Source of the DNA: Excoecaria cochinchinensis | Taxonomy: Eukaryota; Streptophyta; Magnoliopsida; Malpighiales; Euphorbiaceae | DNA: 64,000 bases | NCBI GenBank assembly: GCA_947683425.1 | Contig: CANTUQ010000078.1 | Location: 1,862,001 to 1,926,000, forward strand | Direction of reading: 5' to 3' | Shown here: piece by piece, positions 10,748-21,810 of the stretch | Position numbering within the stretch: position 1 is the first letter of the stretch | Layout: every line of letters starts with the position of its first letter | Made by a program: the position numbers and the translations under genes | Notes under the pieces: generated by a model | Seen by the model: only the letters and a program-made list of their open reading frames with translations | Database searches by the model: none | Told to the model about the DNA's origin: nothing

Positions 10748-12513
10748 AAGTAAGGTAAATTCCTATTTATCTTAGTGTTAGGGTTGTGTTTTCTTTTTCT
10801 TGATTCTTTTATGTTTGTGCCGAATTTGGTCTCATCAAGTTTCTGATTTTTGTGTTTTTTTGTGTGTGTTAAATTAGCCTTTTCTTAGCCTTTGTTTTAT
10901 TTACTTTTTTTTGCCTTGAGATTCTGATTTTTGCCTTGAACCAAAACATTGATTATCCTTGGCTTGAAATCTGAATTTTGGGAGTAGAAGTTATAGTTTG
11001 TTTGCTGAAATTATAAAAAAAAAAGGAGAAGACAAAAAAAAGAAGTAGAACATCTTTGGGTTTAGAAATCCGAACCTTGTAGGAGTTTGTTTTGATTTGA
11101 TTGTTGAAATTTATTAAAAAAAAATAAACAGCAAGAAGAAAAGAAAGAAAAACATACAAAAGAAAAGAATAGAAGAAACAGAGAAAAGAAGAAGAAGAAA
11201 AAAAAGTAAAAGAAAGGAATATAAGAGGAGAAAAGGGTAGGGAGCAATTCGGTCAAGGAGGGTTTATATAGCAAAAGGCAAATCCAAATCCTATATTAAT
11301 CCATATTGCTTGGGGAATTAGAAATCCTTTAGGGGCTAGTAAAATTAATCCTTATCCCTTTGGGTTTAGGCTTTCAAAATCGTAATCCATAACAGAATTG
11401 GAATTGTTATCCTAATCCTACTTAATCAAGGATTTACTTTGTAATCATTGATCCACCATTTGTGTTATCAATTTCCTTATCCATTTACTTATCCATTTGT
11501 TTTATCCATTTATTTATCCATTTGTGTTATCCATTTCCTTATCCATTTACTTATCCATTTGTGTTATCCATTTATTTATCCATTTGTGTTATCCATTTCC
11601 TTATCCATTTACTTATCCATTTGTGTTATCCATTTCTTATCCATTTTTGTTTCATTTCTTATCCATTTTTGATATCATTTATTATCCATTTGAGCTGCCA
11701 TTTTTGTTTCATTTCTTACCCATTTGAGCTGCCATTTTATCATATCTTATCCATTTGTTCCACCATTTTTGGAATCGTTTTTGATCATTTGTGTCACCAT
11801 TTTGGTATCATTTTGCTATCATTTTTCTACCATTTTGCTATCATTTTCATATCATTTTGCCATCATTTTGCACACAACTTGACACATTAATTAGAGCTTG
11901 ATACACCATTCTGCCTATTCATCATTTTTTGGCTCTAAATTGAATTGTCTTGAGTGCATTCTGTCTTTCTTAGTATAATTAGGTTTCTTTGTTATTTTTT
12001 TCTTGCTTTGTTGGGTAGAATAACTAGGTTCTACATTTGGTTTACTTTGTAGTGAATCAAATTCATACAGTTTGTCCAAATTGTCATTTTCCTTAATTCT
12101 TGTTGCTTGTTTCTTTGTTTTAAGCTTGCTTTTGTTCCATTTACATTGTTAGAGTATCTTTGCTTGTTCTAATACTCTAATTTGGATATAATCAAGTGGT
12201 ATAACAGTCTTGTCCGTGTACCACCTTCATTGTGTCTAGTGTCTTTTTTTCTAGTTTTGAGCTATCTTTTTATTGTTAGTGCTTACTTATTCTTTGCTTT
12301 CTAAAACGTGCTCAAATTCTTGGTTTGTGAATTGAATTCTGAAGTGCAATTTAAGAGTTGCAATTAGAGTGGTAAAAGGCTTGAGTGTGTGAGCTTAAAA
12401 GAGGGTAAAAGCCTTGTTGAGTGACACACGAGAGGAGTGGCATCCTTTGAGTGTAAACACGTGAGGGAGTGTGTGAGGCTATTATCTAACATCTGTTTTG
12501 CAGACTTTAGATC
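10748..12513 (+). other. 5' leader of N1
   Basis: This non-coding stretch has A-rich runs (11010-11230), then a tandem-repeat region, then the common distal part. The distal part holds the GGTAAAAGGC and GGTAAAAGCC words, ACACGAGAGGAGTG, CACGTGAGGGAGTG, and a TTTTGCAG tract 10 bases before ATG. Long open frames here are repeat translations, not genes. Confidence 0.8.
11448..11880. repeat. TTATCCATTTG / ATTTTGCCATC degenerate tandem repeats
   Basis: The first part repeats TTATCCATTTG-like 11-13-mers. The second is ATTTTGCTATC and CCATTTTG words, ending at CACACAACTTGACAC. Related stretches lie at the same leader position in N2, H1 and P3, and in reverse in H0b. Confidence 0.85.
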
Positions 12514-13105
12514 ATGTCAAGAAGGGAAGGAAAGGAAACAATGCATGAGGAGGAGGAAGCGATGCCTGATATACAAAGCATTCATTAATGAGTTCAAGAA
12601 GTTAAATACTAGGATGGATAGGATGGAGGAGAGAATAAATGAATCTACTAAAATCAAAAATCGAAGTAAATCAATTGACCGTCATAGGAAAAATAAAGAT
12701 TCTGAAGATATGGAATTGAGGTTTAAACAACTCTTTAGACAGCTAGATAAGTGTTTGAAAAAGGAGAAAAGAAAGAAAGAGGAAGTTGCAATGGGAGAGA
12801 TTATGTGTGAAGCTGAAAGAGGTGCTATAGATTTGTATGACAATGAGGTTGTGAGTGAAGAAGAAATCAGTGGAAGTGAAGTAGTTGTTGTTTTGAGTGA
12901 GAAGGAAGATGTTTGTTTAGTTGAGATGGAAGATCAGCATGTTATGATTGATCTTGTAGTGCTTAAGGAGGCTAAGTTGAACATGGAGAAAGGAAAAGAC
13001 CATGAACAGAATGAAATGGTTGTATTGAATAATCATGTTTTTCCTAGTGTTTTTGTTAAATTGCAGGAACATGATGAGTCCTCAGTTGAAGAAGCATTCA
13101 TTTTA
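12514..13105 (+). pseudogene. Acidic ORF of N1, 5' part, frameshifted
   Basis: It begins MSRREGKETMHEEEEAMPD, the same N-terminus as the gag of H1 and P3. A deletion of about 10 bases near 12570 shifts frame; the rest is open in the frame that runs to 13108. After the coiled-coil-like FINEFKKLNTRMDRMEERI it goes straight to the acidic domain (DMELRFKQLFRQLDKCLKKEKRKKEE, in parts, then CEAERGAIDLYDNEVVSEEE), with no gag core. N2 interrupts it after the AILF-coding bases; it resumes at 17709. Function unknown. Confidence 0.82.
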
Positions 13106-13882
13106 TGATGCGTGCACAGGGGGGTCAACATTGCAACGTTATAAACATTGCAAGTTCATATTCATGGAGATCAAATTTAAGAAGTGTTATAAAGAGCTTG
13201 AAGGAAGCTTTCACAAAATACTTAGCCTTTTGGAAGCTTCTAGTGAAATTGGGCCAACTTAAGCCATTTTTGGGCCAATTTAAGTCATTTTTGGGTTTAT
13301 ACTACTTTGGGCTTTATTTGTACAAGTCATGTGCTTCATTTAAAAGTCACATGACTCATTTATTTAATGACTTAATGGGCTAAACGAATTGGGCTTTTAG
13401 ATTGGGTTTAGTTTAGTTATTTTTGGGTTTTAATTAGTCTTTCTTTTGGGCTTATTTTAAGTGTGTTTAATTCTTTAGCTTGGGCTTAACTTATCTTGTA
13501 AAGCCCATGGACAATTCGGCCACACCATGTTTAAGGCCTCATTAGGGTTTGTTTTGGGTTATTTGCTAGCTAGGGTTAGCCACCCTATAAATAGAACATG
13601 TTATGTTAAGAATTTCAGATTTTGAATGATAATTATTGGCTTAGCCGAATTTTCTTTGCTTAGAATGAGAGTGAATTGCTTTCTTTTCTATTGCATGAAG
13701 AATTTGATTAACTTATCAATTGTTTGATTGTGGCGTTTTTCAGGTTCTTTAATTCCCGATTATTTGCGTTTTCAGTCACAGGTTGATTGGGGGTTCAATA
13801 GGGAGGGTGTTTATCTGATTTGGTTTGCTAATCGAATTGTATGTGTGGGTTTGTAGCTCGTTAGCTATTGGGTTCCGCATCA
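13106..13882 (+). repeat. 5' LTR of N2, A/B chimera (777 bp)
   Basis: The first 70 bp match family A (TGATGCGTGCACAGG to GAGATCAAATTT). From about 13176 the sequence follows family B (AAGAAGTGTTATAAAGAG onward), including the CTATAAATAG TATA region near 13585. It ends CCGCATCA. The CATGTG block of family A is absent. Confidence 0.9.
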
Positions 13883-13884
13883 TT

Positions 13885-13898
13885 TGGTATCAGAGCCA
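13885..13898 (+). other. Primer-binding site of N2
   Basis: TGGTATCAGAGCCA, two bases after the LTR. Confidence 0.93.
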
Positions 13899-15617
13899 AA
13901 GTAAGGTAAATTCCTATTTATCTTAGTGTTAGGGTTTGCATTTTCTTTTCTTTGATTTCTTTATGTTTATGCCGAATTAGGTTGCATTAAGTTTCTTAGT
14001 TAATTGTGTTTCTTTGTGTGTTTAAATTAGCCTTTTCTTTTCTTACCTTTATCTTGAATTCGTGAAATAGCCTTGAACTGAAATCTTGAACATCTTTAGC
14101 TTGAATCCGAATCCTTGTAGGAGAAAATTAGAGATTAGTTGCTGTTTTGAAAAAAAAAATAGAAATTTCGAGAGGCCATAACTTTTGACATAGGAGTCCG
14201 ATTTGTTATTATAATATCATTCCGGAAAGGGAATTTCATGCTCTACAATCGTTACGTGGGCAAAGCCCTACGTAACTGACTTTTTCGGCCCTTAAAAATG
14301 ACGTTTAAGCCTCCGTTCTTTACTTTGAAGTTTCTGTGTTTTGAATAAAAAAAAATAAAAAAACAAAGGGGTAGAAAACCAAAATTGAGTTCTGGTCACT
14401 TTGGGCTTGTGAAGTTTGGTAGTTGTAGTCTAGTTGTTCTCTATTTTATATAAAAAAAAAAGAAGAAAAAAAAGAGAAAAAAAAAACGTGAAAGAAGAGA
14501 AATAAAGAAGAACTTTGCGTTTGGAGAAAAGGGTAGAGGAGCAATTCGGCCAAAGGGTATTTATATAGCAATAAGGGAAAATCCAAATCCTTTAATAGGT
14601 GGAAAAACTTAATCCTAAGTGCTTGAGGATTAGGAGCAGCAATTAATCCTTTTCTAAATAGAGGTGGGAAATCCTTTAAGTAATAGGAAAAACTAATCCC
14701 ATCTGTTTTGGGAATAGGAAAACTTAATCCTAAACCACCTTTGATTATTATTATTATCCAATTCGGATAAGGAATTATTTTGCTACATTTTGTTAACATT
14801 TTTCCTATCATTTGCTATCCATTTTTGGTAACATTTTGGTACCATTTTTGCTGTCATTTTTGCACCATTTTGGTATCATTTTTGCCATCATTTGCCTATC
14901 ATTTTGCACCATTTTACCATCATTTGCCTACCATTTTGCACCATTTTGCCATCATTTTTACACCATTTTTCCATCATTTTGCACACAACTTGACACATTA
15001 ATTAGAGCTTAATACACCATTCGGCCTAATCATCATTTTAGCTTTAAATTGAATTGTCTTGAGTGCATTCTATCTTATTTAGTATAATTAGGATTCTTTG
15101 TTATTTTCTTGCTTTGTTGGGTAGAATAACTAGGTTCTACATTTGATTTACTTTGTAGTGAGTCAGATTCATACATTTTGTCCAGAATTGTCTTTTTTTT
15201 AATTCTTGTTGCGTAGTTCTTTGTTTGAGCTTGCTTTTGTTCCATTACACTGTTAGAGTATCTTTGCTTGTTCTAATACTCTAATTTTGATATAATCAAG
15301 TAGTATACCAATCTTGTCCGTGTACCACCTCCATTTTTGTTTAGTGTCTTCTTTTCTAGCATTGAGCTTTCTGTTATTTTTAGTCGCTTATTTCCTTGCT
15401 TTCTAAAACGTACTCAAATTCTTGGTTTGTGTATTGAATTCTGAAGTGCAATTTAAGAGTTGCAATTAGAGTGGTAAAAGGCAAGAGCGTGTGAGTACAT
15501 TAAGAGGGTAAAAACCTTGTTTGAGTGAAACACGAGAGGAGTGACATCCTTTGAGTGTAAACACGTGAGGGAGTGTGTGAGGTTATTATCTAACATTTTT
15601 TTGCAGATTTTTCAATC
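13899..15617 (+). other. 5' leader of N2
   Basis: It contains a conserved block starting near 14160 (TTTCGAGAGGCCATAACTTT) with the hairpin at 14251-14276, A-rich runs (14340-14490), ATTTTGCC-type repeats (14780-14990), and the distal boxes before gag. No gene. Confidence 0.82.
14251..14276 (+). promoter_or_regulatory. Conserved leader hairpin (N2 copy)
   Basis: The arms GTTACGTGGGC and GCCCTACGTAAC pair as 7 + 4 bp with one bulged A around an AAA loop. Homologous hairpins occur in H1, P3 and M2, with loop changes and one compensatory pair. Function unknown; packaging or translation control is possible. Confidence 0.6.
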
Positions 15618-17204
15618 ATGACTGAAGAATCAGGTAAAAAGGGAGCAACTCTCGACGAGGTAGTGTTCTCCATTCAAGCTATGCATGGTACGTTTGAAAA
15701 ATTCATGAGAGATATGGGAAATATGAATGATAGAATAGAGAAGCTAGAATTGGGTTCAAATAGTACATCTAGGAGAACAGCAAGGAGAGGAAGATGGACT
15801 GATGAGAATGTAAGGGTTGACTTAGAAGATTTAGATGAAGAAGAGACTAGTGGTAGATTGGATGGGAATTTAGGTAACATTAAGCTTAAGATTCCTCCAT
15901 TTAAGGGTAGAAATAGTGCTGAAGAGTACCTAGAATGGGAAAGGAAGGTCGAAATGATCTTTGATTGTAATAGGTATTCTGAGGAGAAGAAAGTGAAGAT
16001 AGCAGCTGTGGAGTTCACAGATTATGCATTATTTTGGTGGGATCAATTGAACTTGAGTAGAAGGAAAGTGGGTAGACGTCCTATTGGTAATTGGGAGGAT
16101 ATGAAGGAGGCCATGAGGAAAAGATTTGTGCCTTCACACTACTTTAGGGAGCTACATCAGAGGTTGCATAGGCTAGTGCAAGGAGCTAGATCAGTAGAAG
16201 ATTATCACAAGGAGATGGAGATGCTATTGATCAAAGCTAACATAGAAGAGGAGGAAGAGGTAATAATGGCTTGGTTTCTAGGAGGTTTGAATAAAGAAAT
16301 TGCGGATGTAGTTGAATTGCAACATTATGGAAAAATGGAGGACTTAGTGAACATTGCCATTAAGGTGGAGAGACAACAGAAACAAAGGAGGGTAGCAAGG
16401 TCATTCTCAAATTCCAACAACAAGAGTTGTTCAAACTGGAGCAAAAATAAAGATTCTGAAGATATGGAATTGAGGTTTAAACAACTCTTTAGACAGCTAG
16501 ATAAGTGTTTGAAAAAGGAGAAAAGAAAGAAAGAGGAAGTTGCAATGGAAGAGATTATGTGTGAAGTTGAAAGAGATGTTATAGATTTGTATGACAATGA
16601 GGTTGTGAGTGAAGAAGAAATCAGTGGAAGTGAAGTAGTTGTTGTTTTGAGTGAGAAGGAAGATGTTTGTTTAGTTGAGATGGAAGATCAGCATGTTATG
16701 ATTGATCCTGTAGTGCCTAAGGAGGTTGAGTTGAACGTAGAGAAAGGAGAGGACCATGATCAGAATGAAATGGTTGTATTGAATAATCATGTTTTTCCTA
16801 GTATTTTTGTTAAATTGCAGGAACATGATGAGTCCTCAGCTGAAGACGCATTCATTTTATTTTCACCTGTTCAAAAGATCGTATATGAAGATGAATTCAT
16901 TCTACAAGTTTCCATTCCCAACTTGAACAAGACGAAGATTCGAGGACACCATTGCAACGTTATAAACATTGCAAGTTCATATTCATGGAGATCAAATTTA
17001 AGAAGTGTTATAAAGAGCTTGAAGGAGGCTTTCACAAAATACTTAGCCTTTTGGAAGCTTCTAGTGAAATTGGGCCAACTTAAGCCATTTTTGGGCCAAT
17101 TTAAGTCATTTTTGGGTTTATACTACTTTGGGCTTTATTTGTACAAGTCATGTGCTTCATTTAAAAGTCACATGACTCATTTATTTAATGACTTAATGGA
17201 CTAA
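15618..17204 (+). CDS. gag-acidic fusion protein of N2 (528 codons)
   Basis: This open frame starts MTEESGKKGATLDEVV after the TTTGCAG tract. Residues 1-50 are helical and coiled-coil-like, followed by an Arg-rich patch and an acidic run. The gag core spans about residues 85-255. After SNWSKN it joins the acidic domain with ELRFKQLFRQLDKC, a Lys-rich helix, and the blocks VEMEDQHVMIDPVV, VFPSIFVKLQEHDE and IPNLNKTKIRG. There is no CCHC knuckle and no pol. A deletion of about 50 bp removes the usual RIFSKEGG end and the polypurine tract, so the last 85 or so residues are out-of-frame LTR sequence. The gag core could still join particles made by an autonomous partner. The frame is intact, but the element is probably immobile. 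Confidence 0.82.
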   Translation: MTEESGKKGATLDEVVFSIQAMHGTFEKFMRDMGNMNDRIEKLELGSNSTSRRTARRGRWTDENVRVDLEDLDEEETSGRLDGNLGNIKLKIPPFKGRNSAEEYLEWERKVEMIFDCNRYSEEKKVKIAAVEFTDYALFWWDQLNLSRRKVGRRPIGNWEDMKEAMRKRFVPSHYFRELHQRLHRLVQGARSVEDYHKEMEMLLIKANIEEEEEVIMAWFLGGLNKEIADVVELQHYGKMEDLVNIAIKVERQQKQRRVARSFSNSNNKSCSNWSKNKDSEDMELRFKQLFRQLDKCLKKEKRKKEEVAMEEIMCEVERDVIDLYDNEVVSEEEISGSEVVVVLSEKEDVCLVEMEDQHVMIDPVVPKEVELNVEKGEDHDQNEMVVLNNHVFPSIFVKLQEHDESSAEDAFILFSPVQKIVYEDEFILQVSIPNLNKTKIRGHHCNVINIASSYSWRSNLRSVIKSLKEAFTKYLAFWKLLVKLGQLKPFLGQFKSFLGLYYFGLYLYKSCASFKSHMTHLFNDLMD

Positions 17205-17703
17205 ACGAATTGGGCTTTTAGATTGGGTTTAGTTTAGTTATTTTTGGGTTTTAATTAGTCTTTCTTTTGGGCATATTTTAAGTGTGTTTAATTCTTTAGC
17301 TTGGGCTTAACTTATCTTGTAAAGCCCATGGACAATTCGGCCACACCATGTTTAAGGCCCCATTAGGGTTTGTTTTGGGTTATTTGCTAGCTAGGGTTAG
17401 CCACCCTATAAATAGAACATGTTATGTTAAGAATTTCAAATTTTGAATGATAATTATTGGCTTAGCCGAATTTTCTTTGCTTAGAATGAGAGTGAATTGC
17501 TTTCTTTTCTATTGCATGAAGAATTTGATTAACTTATCAATTGTTTGATTGTGGCGTTTTTCAGGTTCTTTAATTCCCGATTATTTGCGTTTTCAGTCAT
17601 AGGTTGATTGGGGGTTCAATAGGGAGGGTGTTTATCTGATTTGGTTTGCTAATCGAATTGTATGTGTGGGTTTGTAGCTCGTTAGCTATTGGGTTCCACA
17701 TCA
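16949..17703 (+). repeat. 3' LTR of N2, start deleted
   Basis: It matches the N2 5' LTR from the ATTGCAACG word onward. The first 24 or so bases and the polypurine tract are missing. It ends TTCCACATCA (G to A in CGCATCA) before the TTTTA target copy. Confidence 0.88.
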
Positions 17704-17708
17704 TTTTA

Positions 17709-17930
17709 TTTCCACCTGTTCAAAAGATCGTATATGAAGATGAATTCATTCTACAAGTTTCCATTCCCAACTTGAACAAGACGAAGATTCGAGGACGAAT
17801 TTTTTCTAAAGAGGGAGGGAATGATGCGTGCACAGGGGGGTTAACATTGCAAGTTCATAAACATTGCAAGTTCGAATTCATGGAGATCAAATTTGGGGAA
17901 GTTCAAGAAGGCTTGAAGGTGGTTTACTAA
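17709..17930 (+). pseudogene. Acidic ORF of N1, 3' part
   Basis: This continues the acidic domain after N2: FPPVQKIVYEDEFI and IPNLNKTKIRGRIFSKEGG. The polypurine tract AAAGAGGGAGGGAA (17808-17821) encodes the KEGG end. The frame continues about 36 residues into the 3' LTR to a stop at 17930. Confidence 0.85.
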
Positions 17931-18689
17931 AACTATGAAGAAGCCGAATTAAAAAGAGACTTTGAAGAGAGGCATGTGCAAGTCATGTGACCTTGACATG
18001 TGCCATCCATGTGCTTTGACATGTGCCATGTCATGTGCTATGCATGTGCCAGATGCATGTGCACATCATGTGACACATTACATGTGCAATGCATGTGCCA
18101 ATTAATGGACTTAATGGGCTGTTTTGTTTGGGCTTTTAGTTTAGGATGTTATTTGATTATTTGTAATATATTAGGCTTTAACTTATTCTTTTGGGTTTAT
18201 TTACATGAGATGGGCTTTAATTAGCTTGGACTCATTTAATTAGTTCTTTTTAGGCTTTTTGGGCTGTATTTTAAGTTAATTAGTGTGGGCTTTAGTTATC
18301 TTGGTGTAAGGCCTATGTTTAAAGGCCTATTTGATTAATTAGGGTTTTTATTAGCTTAAAGGAGTATAAATACTCCTCAAAAACGAATTTGTATAGAGAG
18401 ATTGGAATTATTAAACATTGGAGGCTATCCTCTTTTCTTGGCTTTGCCAAAATTCTTTAGAGAGATTAGTGAGGAATGCTTGCTTATTTTTTCTATTGCA
18501 TGAAGAATTTGATTACTTATCAATTGTCTTGATTGTGGCGTTTTCATCTTCTTCGATTTCCCAATTATTTGTGTTTCCATTCACGTGTTGTTTGGGGATT
18601 CAATATGGAGGGATTTTATCTCTTTGTTTCTTTGCTAACCATCTTGTATGTGTGGATTTGTAGCTTGTTAGCTATTGGGTTCCGCATCA
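17822..18689 (+). repeat. 3' LTR of N1, family A (868 bp)
   Basis: It starts TGATGCGTGCACAGG and ends CCGCATCA before CTTGT. It has 11 CATGTG words against nine in the 5' LTR and an extra AAACATTGCAAGTTC copy, which explains its greater length. The TATA inverted repeat is at 18361-18376. Confidence 0.92.
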
Positions 18690-18694
18690 CTTGT

Positions 18695-20201
18695 AGGAGG
18701 AAATTAGAGATTAGTTTGCTGTTTAAAAAAAAATAGAAATTTCGAGAGGCCATAACTTTTGACTAGAGTGTCGGATTTGTTATTATAATATGTTTTCAGA
18801 AAGGAAATTTCGTGCTCTATAATCGTTACTTGGGCTTTGCCCTATGTAACTGCAATTTTCGGCCCTTAAAAACGACGTTTAAGCCTCCGTTCTTCACTTT
18901 GAAGTTTTTGCGTTTTGAGAAAAAAAAAAAGAAGAAGGGGTTAGAAAACCGAATTTGATTTCTGATTTTTTTGGGCTTGAGAAGTTTGGTAGTTTGTATT
19001 GTGGTTGTTATTTATTTCATTGAAAAAAAAAAAGAAAAAAAAAAGAAAAAAAAAACTTGAAAGAAAAGAATTGAGAAGAGAAAAGGGCAGGGAGTAGATT
19101 CGGCCATGGGAGTATATTTATAGCAAAAGGGAAAATCTAAATCCATTAATAGGTGGGAAAACTTAACCCTAAGTGCTTGAGGATTAGGAGCAGCAATTAT
19201 TCCTTTTCAAAATAGAGATAGGAATCCTTTAAGTAATAGGAAAAATTAATCCTATCTGTTTTGGGAATAGGAAAACTTAATCCTAAACCATCTTTGATAA
19301 TTATTAACCAATTCGGATAAGGATTCATTTGTGCTAGCATTTGCTTATCATTTTTGGTAACATTTTTCCTATCATTTGCTATCCATTTTTTGTAACATTT
19401 TGGTACCATTTTTGCTGTCATTTTTTACACCATTTTGGTATCATTTTTCCCATCCTTTTCCTACCAGTTTGCCATCATTTGCCTACCATTTTGTCACCAT
19501 TTGGCCATCATTTTTTACACCATTTTGACATCATTTTCCTATCATTTTGCCATCATTTTGCACACAACTTGACACATTAATTAGAGCTTGATACACCATT
19601 CGGCCTAATCATCATTTTGGCTCTAAATTGAATTGTATTGCGTGCATTCCATTTTTCTTAGTATAATTAGGTTTCTTTGTTATTTTTTTTCTTGTTTTGT
19701 TGTGTAGAATAACTAGGTTCTACATTTGGTTTACTTTGTAGTGAATCAAATTCATACATTTTTTCCAAATTGTCATTTTTCTTAATTCTTGTTGCTTGTT
19801 TCTTTGTTTTAAGCTTGCTTTTGTTCCATTTACATTGTTAGAGTATCTTTGCTTGTTCTAATACTCTAATTTGGATATAATCAAGTGGTATAACAGTCTT
19901 GTCCGTGTACCACCTTCATTGTGTCTAGTGTCTTCTTTTCTAGTTTTGAGCTATCTTTTTATTGTTAGTGCTTACTTATTCTTTGCTTTCTAAAACGTGC
20001 TCAAATTCTTGGTTTGTGAATTGAATTCTGAAGTGCAATTTAAGAGTTGCAATTAGAGTGGTAAAAGGCAGAGTGTGTGAGTACATTAAGAGGGTAAAAG
20101 CCTTATTGAGTGAAACACGAGAGGAGTGGCATCTTTGAGTGTAAACACGTGAGGGAGTGTGTGAGGTTATTGTCTAACATCTGTTTTGCAGAATTCAAAT
20201 C
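18695..20201 (+). other. Distal leader of H1
   Basis: The leader resumes after the second CTTGT. It has the conserved AGAGGCCATAACTTTTGAC block with the hairpin at 18825-18850, A-rich runs, ATTTTGCC-type repeats (19330-19570), the GGTAAAAG words, both GGAGTG boxes, and TTTTGCAG before the gag ATG. Confidence 0.82.
18825..18850 (+). promoter_or_regulatory. Conserved leader hairpin (H1 copy)
   Basis: The arms GTTACTTGGGC and GCCCTATGTAAC surround a TTT loop. There is one T-T mismatch compared with the N2 copy. Confidence 0.5.
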
Positions 20202-21335
20202 ATGTCAAGAAGAGAAGAAAAGGAAACAATGTATGAGGAGGAGGAAGCCATGCCCGATATGAAAGTGATGTACAAGGCCTTCATTAATGAGTTCAAGAAG
20301 TTAAACGCTAGAATGGACGGGATGGAGGAGAAATTTGAAGTGAGTGCATCTAATACTTCTAGGAGGACAGCTAGGAGAGGTAGATGGACTGATGAAAATG
20401 TAAGGGCTGACATAGAAGACTTAGATGAAGAAGAGACAAGTGGGAGATTAGATGGGAATTTAGGTAACATTAAGCTTAAGATTCCTCCATTTAAAGGTAG
20501 AAACAGTGCTGAAGAGTACCTAGAATGAGAAAGGAAGGTTGAAATGATCTTTGAGTGTAATAGGTATTCTGAGGAGAAGAAAGTGAAGATAGCAGCTGTG
20601 GAGTTTACAGATTATGTCTTATTTTGGTGGGATCAATTGAACTTGAGCAGAAGGAAAGTGGGTAGACGTCCTATTGGTAATTGGGAGGATATGAAGGAGG
20701 CCATGAGGAAAATATTTGTGCCTTCACATTACTTTAGGGAGCTACATCAGAAGTTGCATAGGTTAGTGCAAGTGGGTAGGTCAGTAGAGGACTACCATAA
20801 AGAAATGGAAATGTGCATGGTTAGAGCTAACATTGAGGAAGATGAAGATGTAACCATGGCTCGGTTTTTAGGTGGATTGAATAAGGAGATTGCTGATGTC
20901 ATTGAGCTTCATAGATATGACTCCATGGAGGAAATGTTGAATATGGCAATGAAAATTGAGAAACAGAAGAAGAGTAGGAGCTTCAACCGAACCAGCAACA
21001 ACTCAAGGGATAGTTTGGGATCTAGATGGACCAAAGGGGAGGATAGAAGAGACTTTAGGGGATCCAAACCTTATGGGGCAGATTCGGGTTCCAAAGATGC
21101 AAGGGCTGTCCAATCACCATCTAAGGTTGTAAAAGGTAACCCTAATACTCCAACTCCTAGTAGAGAGATTAAATGCTTTAAATGCTTGGGGAAGGGGCAT
21201 ATGGCACTTGATTGTCCTAATAAAAGGGTGACAATAGCTAGGGATGATGGGGAAATTGTTTCTGAATCAGACCATAGTGAAGATGAGATGCCACCTTTGG
21301 AAGATTGTAGTGATTGTGATAGTGATGGAGAGTTT
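20202..21335 (+). pseudogene. gag part of H1, nonsense mutation and interrupted
   Basis: It starts MSRREEKETMYEEEEAMPD. There is an N-terminal coiled-coil region, an Arg-rich patch, then the gag core. TGG to TGA at 20526-20528 stops translation inside the LEWERK motif, after which the same frame continues. The zinc knuckle CFKCLGKGHMALDC lies at about 21173-21214. Element X interrupts the frame at 21335; it resumes at 27165. Non-functional. Confidence 0.9.
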
Positions 21336-21772
21336 GTAACACCCCGTTATCCCCGTTGGAAGGATACCGGAGCGCCACGCGGGTAAACTCAAATACTTAA
21401 ACACATATACAAATAAGTTAAGAAATAAAGTCATTTAGTTAAAAGATACAAATCCATTTAGTTTACACAAAATTACATTTGTCCCAAAATCAATCTTCAA
21501 TTACCAAAAACATATAAATAAATAAACCAAATGAGATGTAAAAACCCTTAATCATAGAATATCAAGTCCTTTAACATACATCATATCAATATCGATTTAC
21601 AAAAAGGGCTCGTAAGCAATTACATATACCAAAATAGTTGTTTCTTTATAAAAGATTCATTTTGCTATTAATAAGCCATGTACAAAATAACAACGGAAGA
21701 CTCAAAACAACTTCATCCAAAAAGACTTCTAGTGGCCTGCAGATATTTGACTCCAAACCGAACTCGCCACCT

Positions 21773-21810
21773 GCACGGGAAAAGAACCCGTGCTAAGCGA
21801 TAACGCTTAG
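21773..21810. other. Two adjoining perfect hairpins in X
   Basis: GCACGGG pairs with CCCGTGC around AAAAGAA, and CTAAGCG pairs with CGCTTAG around ATAA. The two 7-bp stems share the C at 21793. They may mark a structured region of the LTR transcript. Confidence 0.65.

Larger units (their letters stand above)
13106..17703 (+). mobile_element. Non-autonomous element N2 (gag-acidic), nested in N1
   Basis: It is flanked by TTTTA (13101-13105 and 17704-17708) and sits inside the acidic ORF of N1. It has a chimeric 5' LTR, primer site, leader, gag-acidic ORF and a 3' LTR lacking its start. The polypurine tract is deleted, so it could not be copied properly now. Confidence 0.92.
9906..18689 (+). 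mobile_element. Non-autonomous element N1 (gag-less, acidic ORF)
   Basis: N1 has family A LTRs at 9906-10731 and 17822-18689, flanked by CTTGT (9901-9905 and 18690-18694). The interior has a primer site, a 1.8-kb leader and the acidic ORF, split by N2. There is no gag core and no pol. Confidence 0.92.

Noticed and set aside
11062..11274. Hydrophobic minus-strand frame rich in Phe, Leu and Ser
   Set aside because: It translates the A-rich leader tract of N1; low complexity, no conserved start.
14780..15012. Open frames reading repeated CHHF and YHFAPF-like peptides (also at 11448-11890, 19341-19580 and 45223-45567)
   Set aside because: They are translations of the ATTTTGCC leader repeats, with different phases in each copy.
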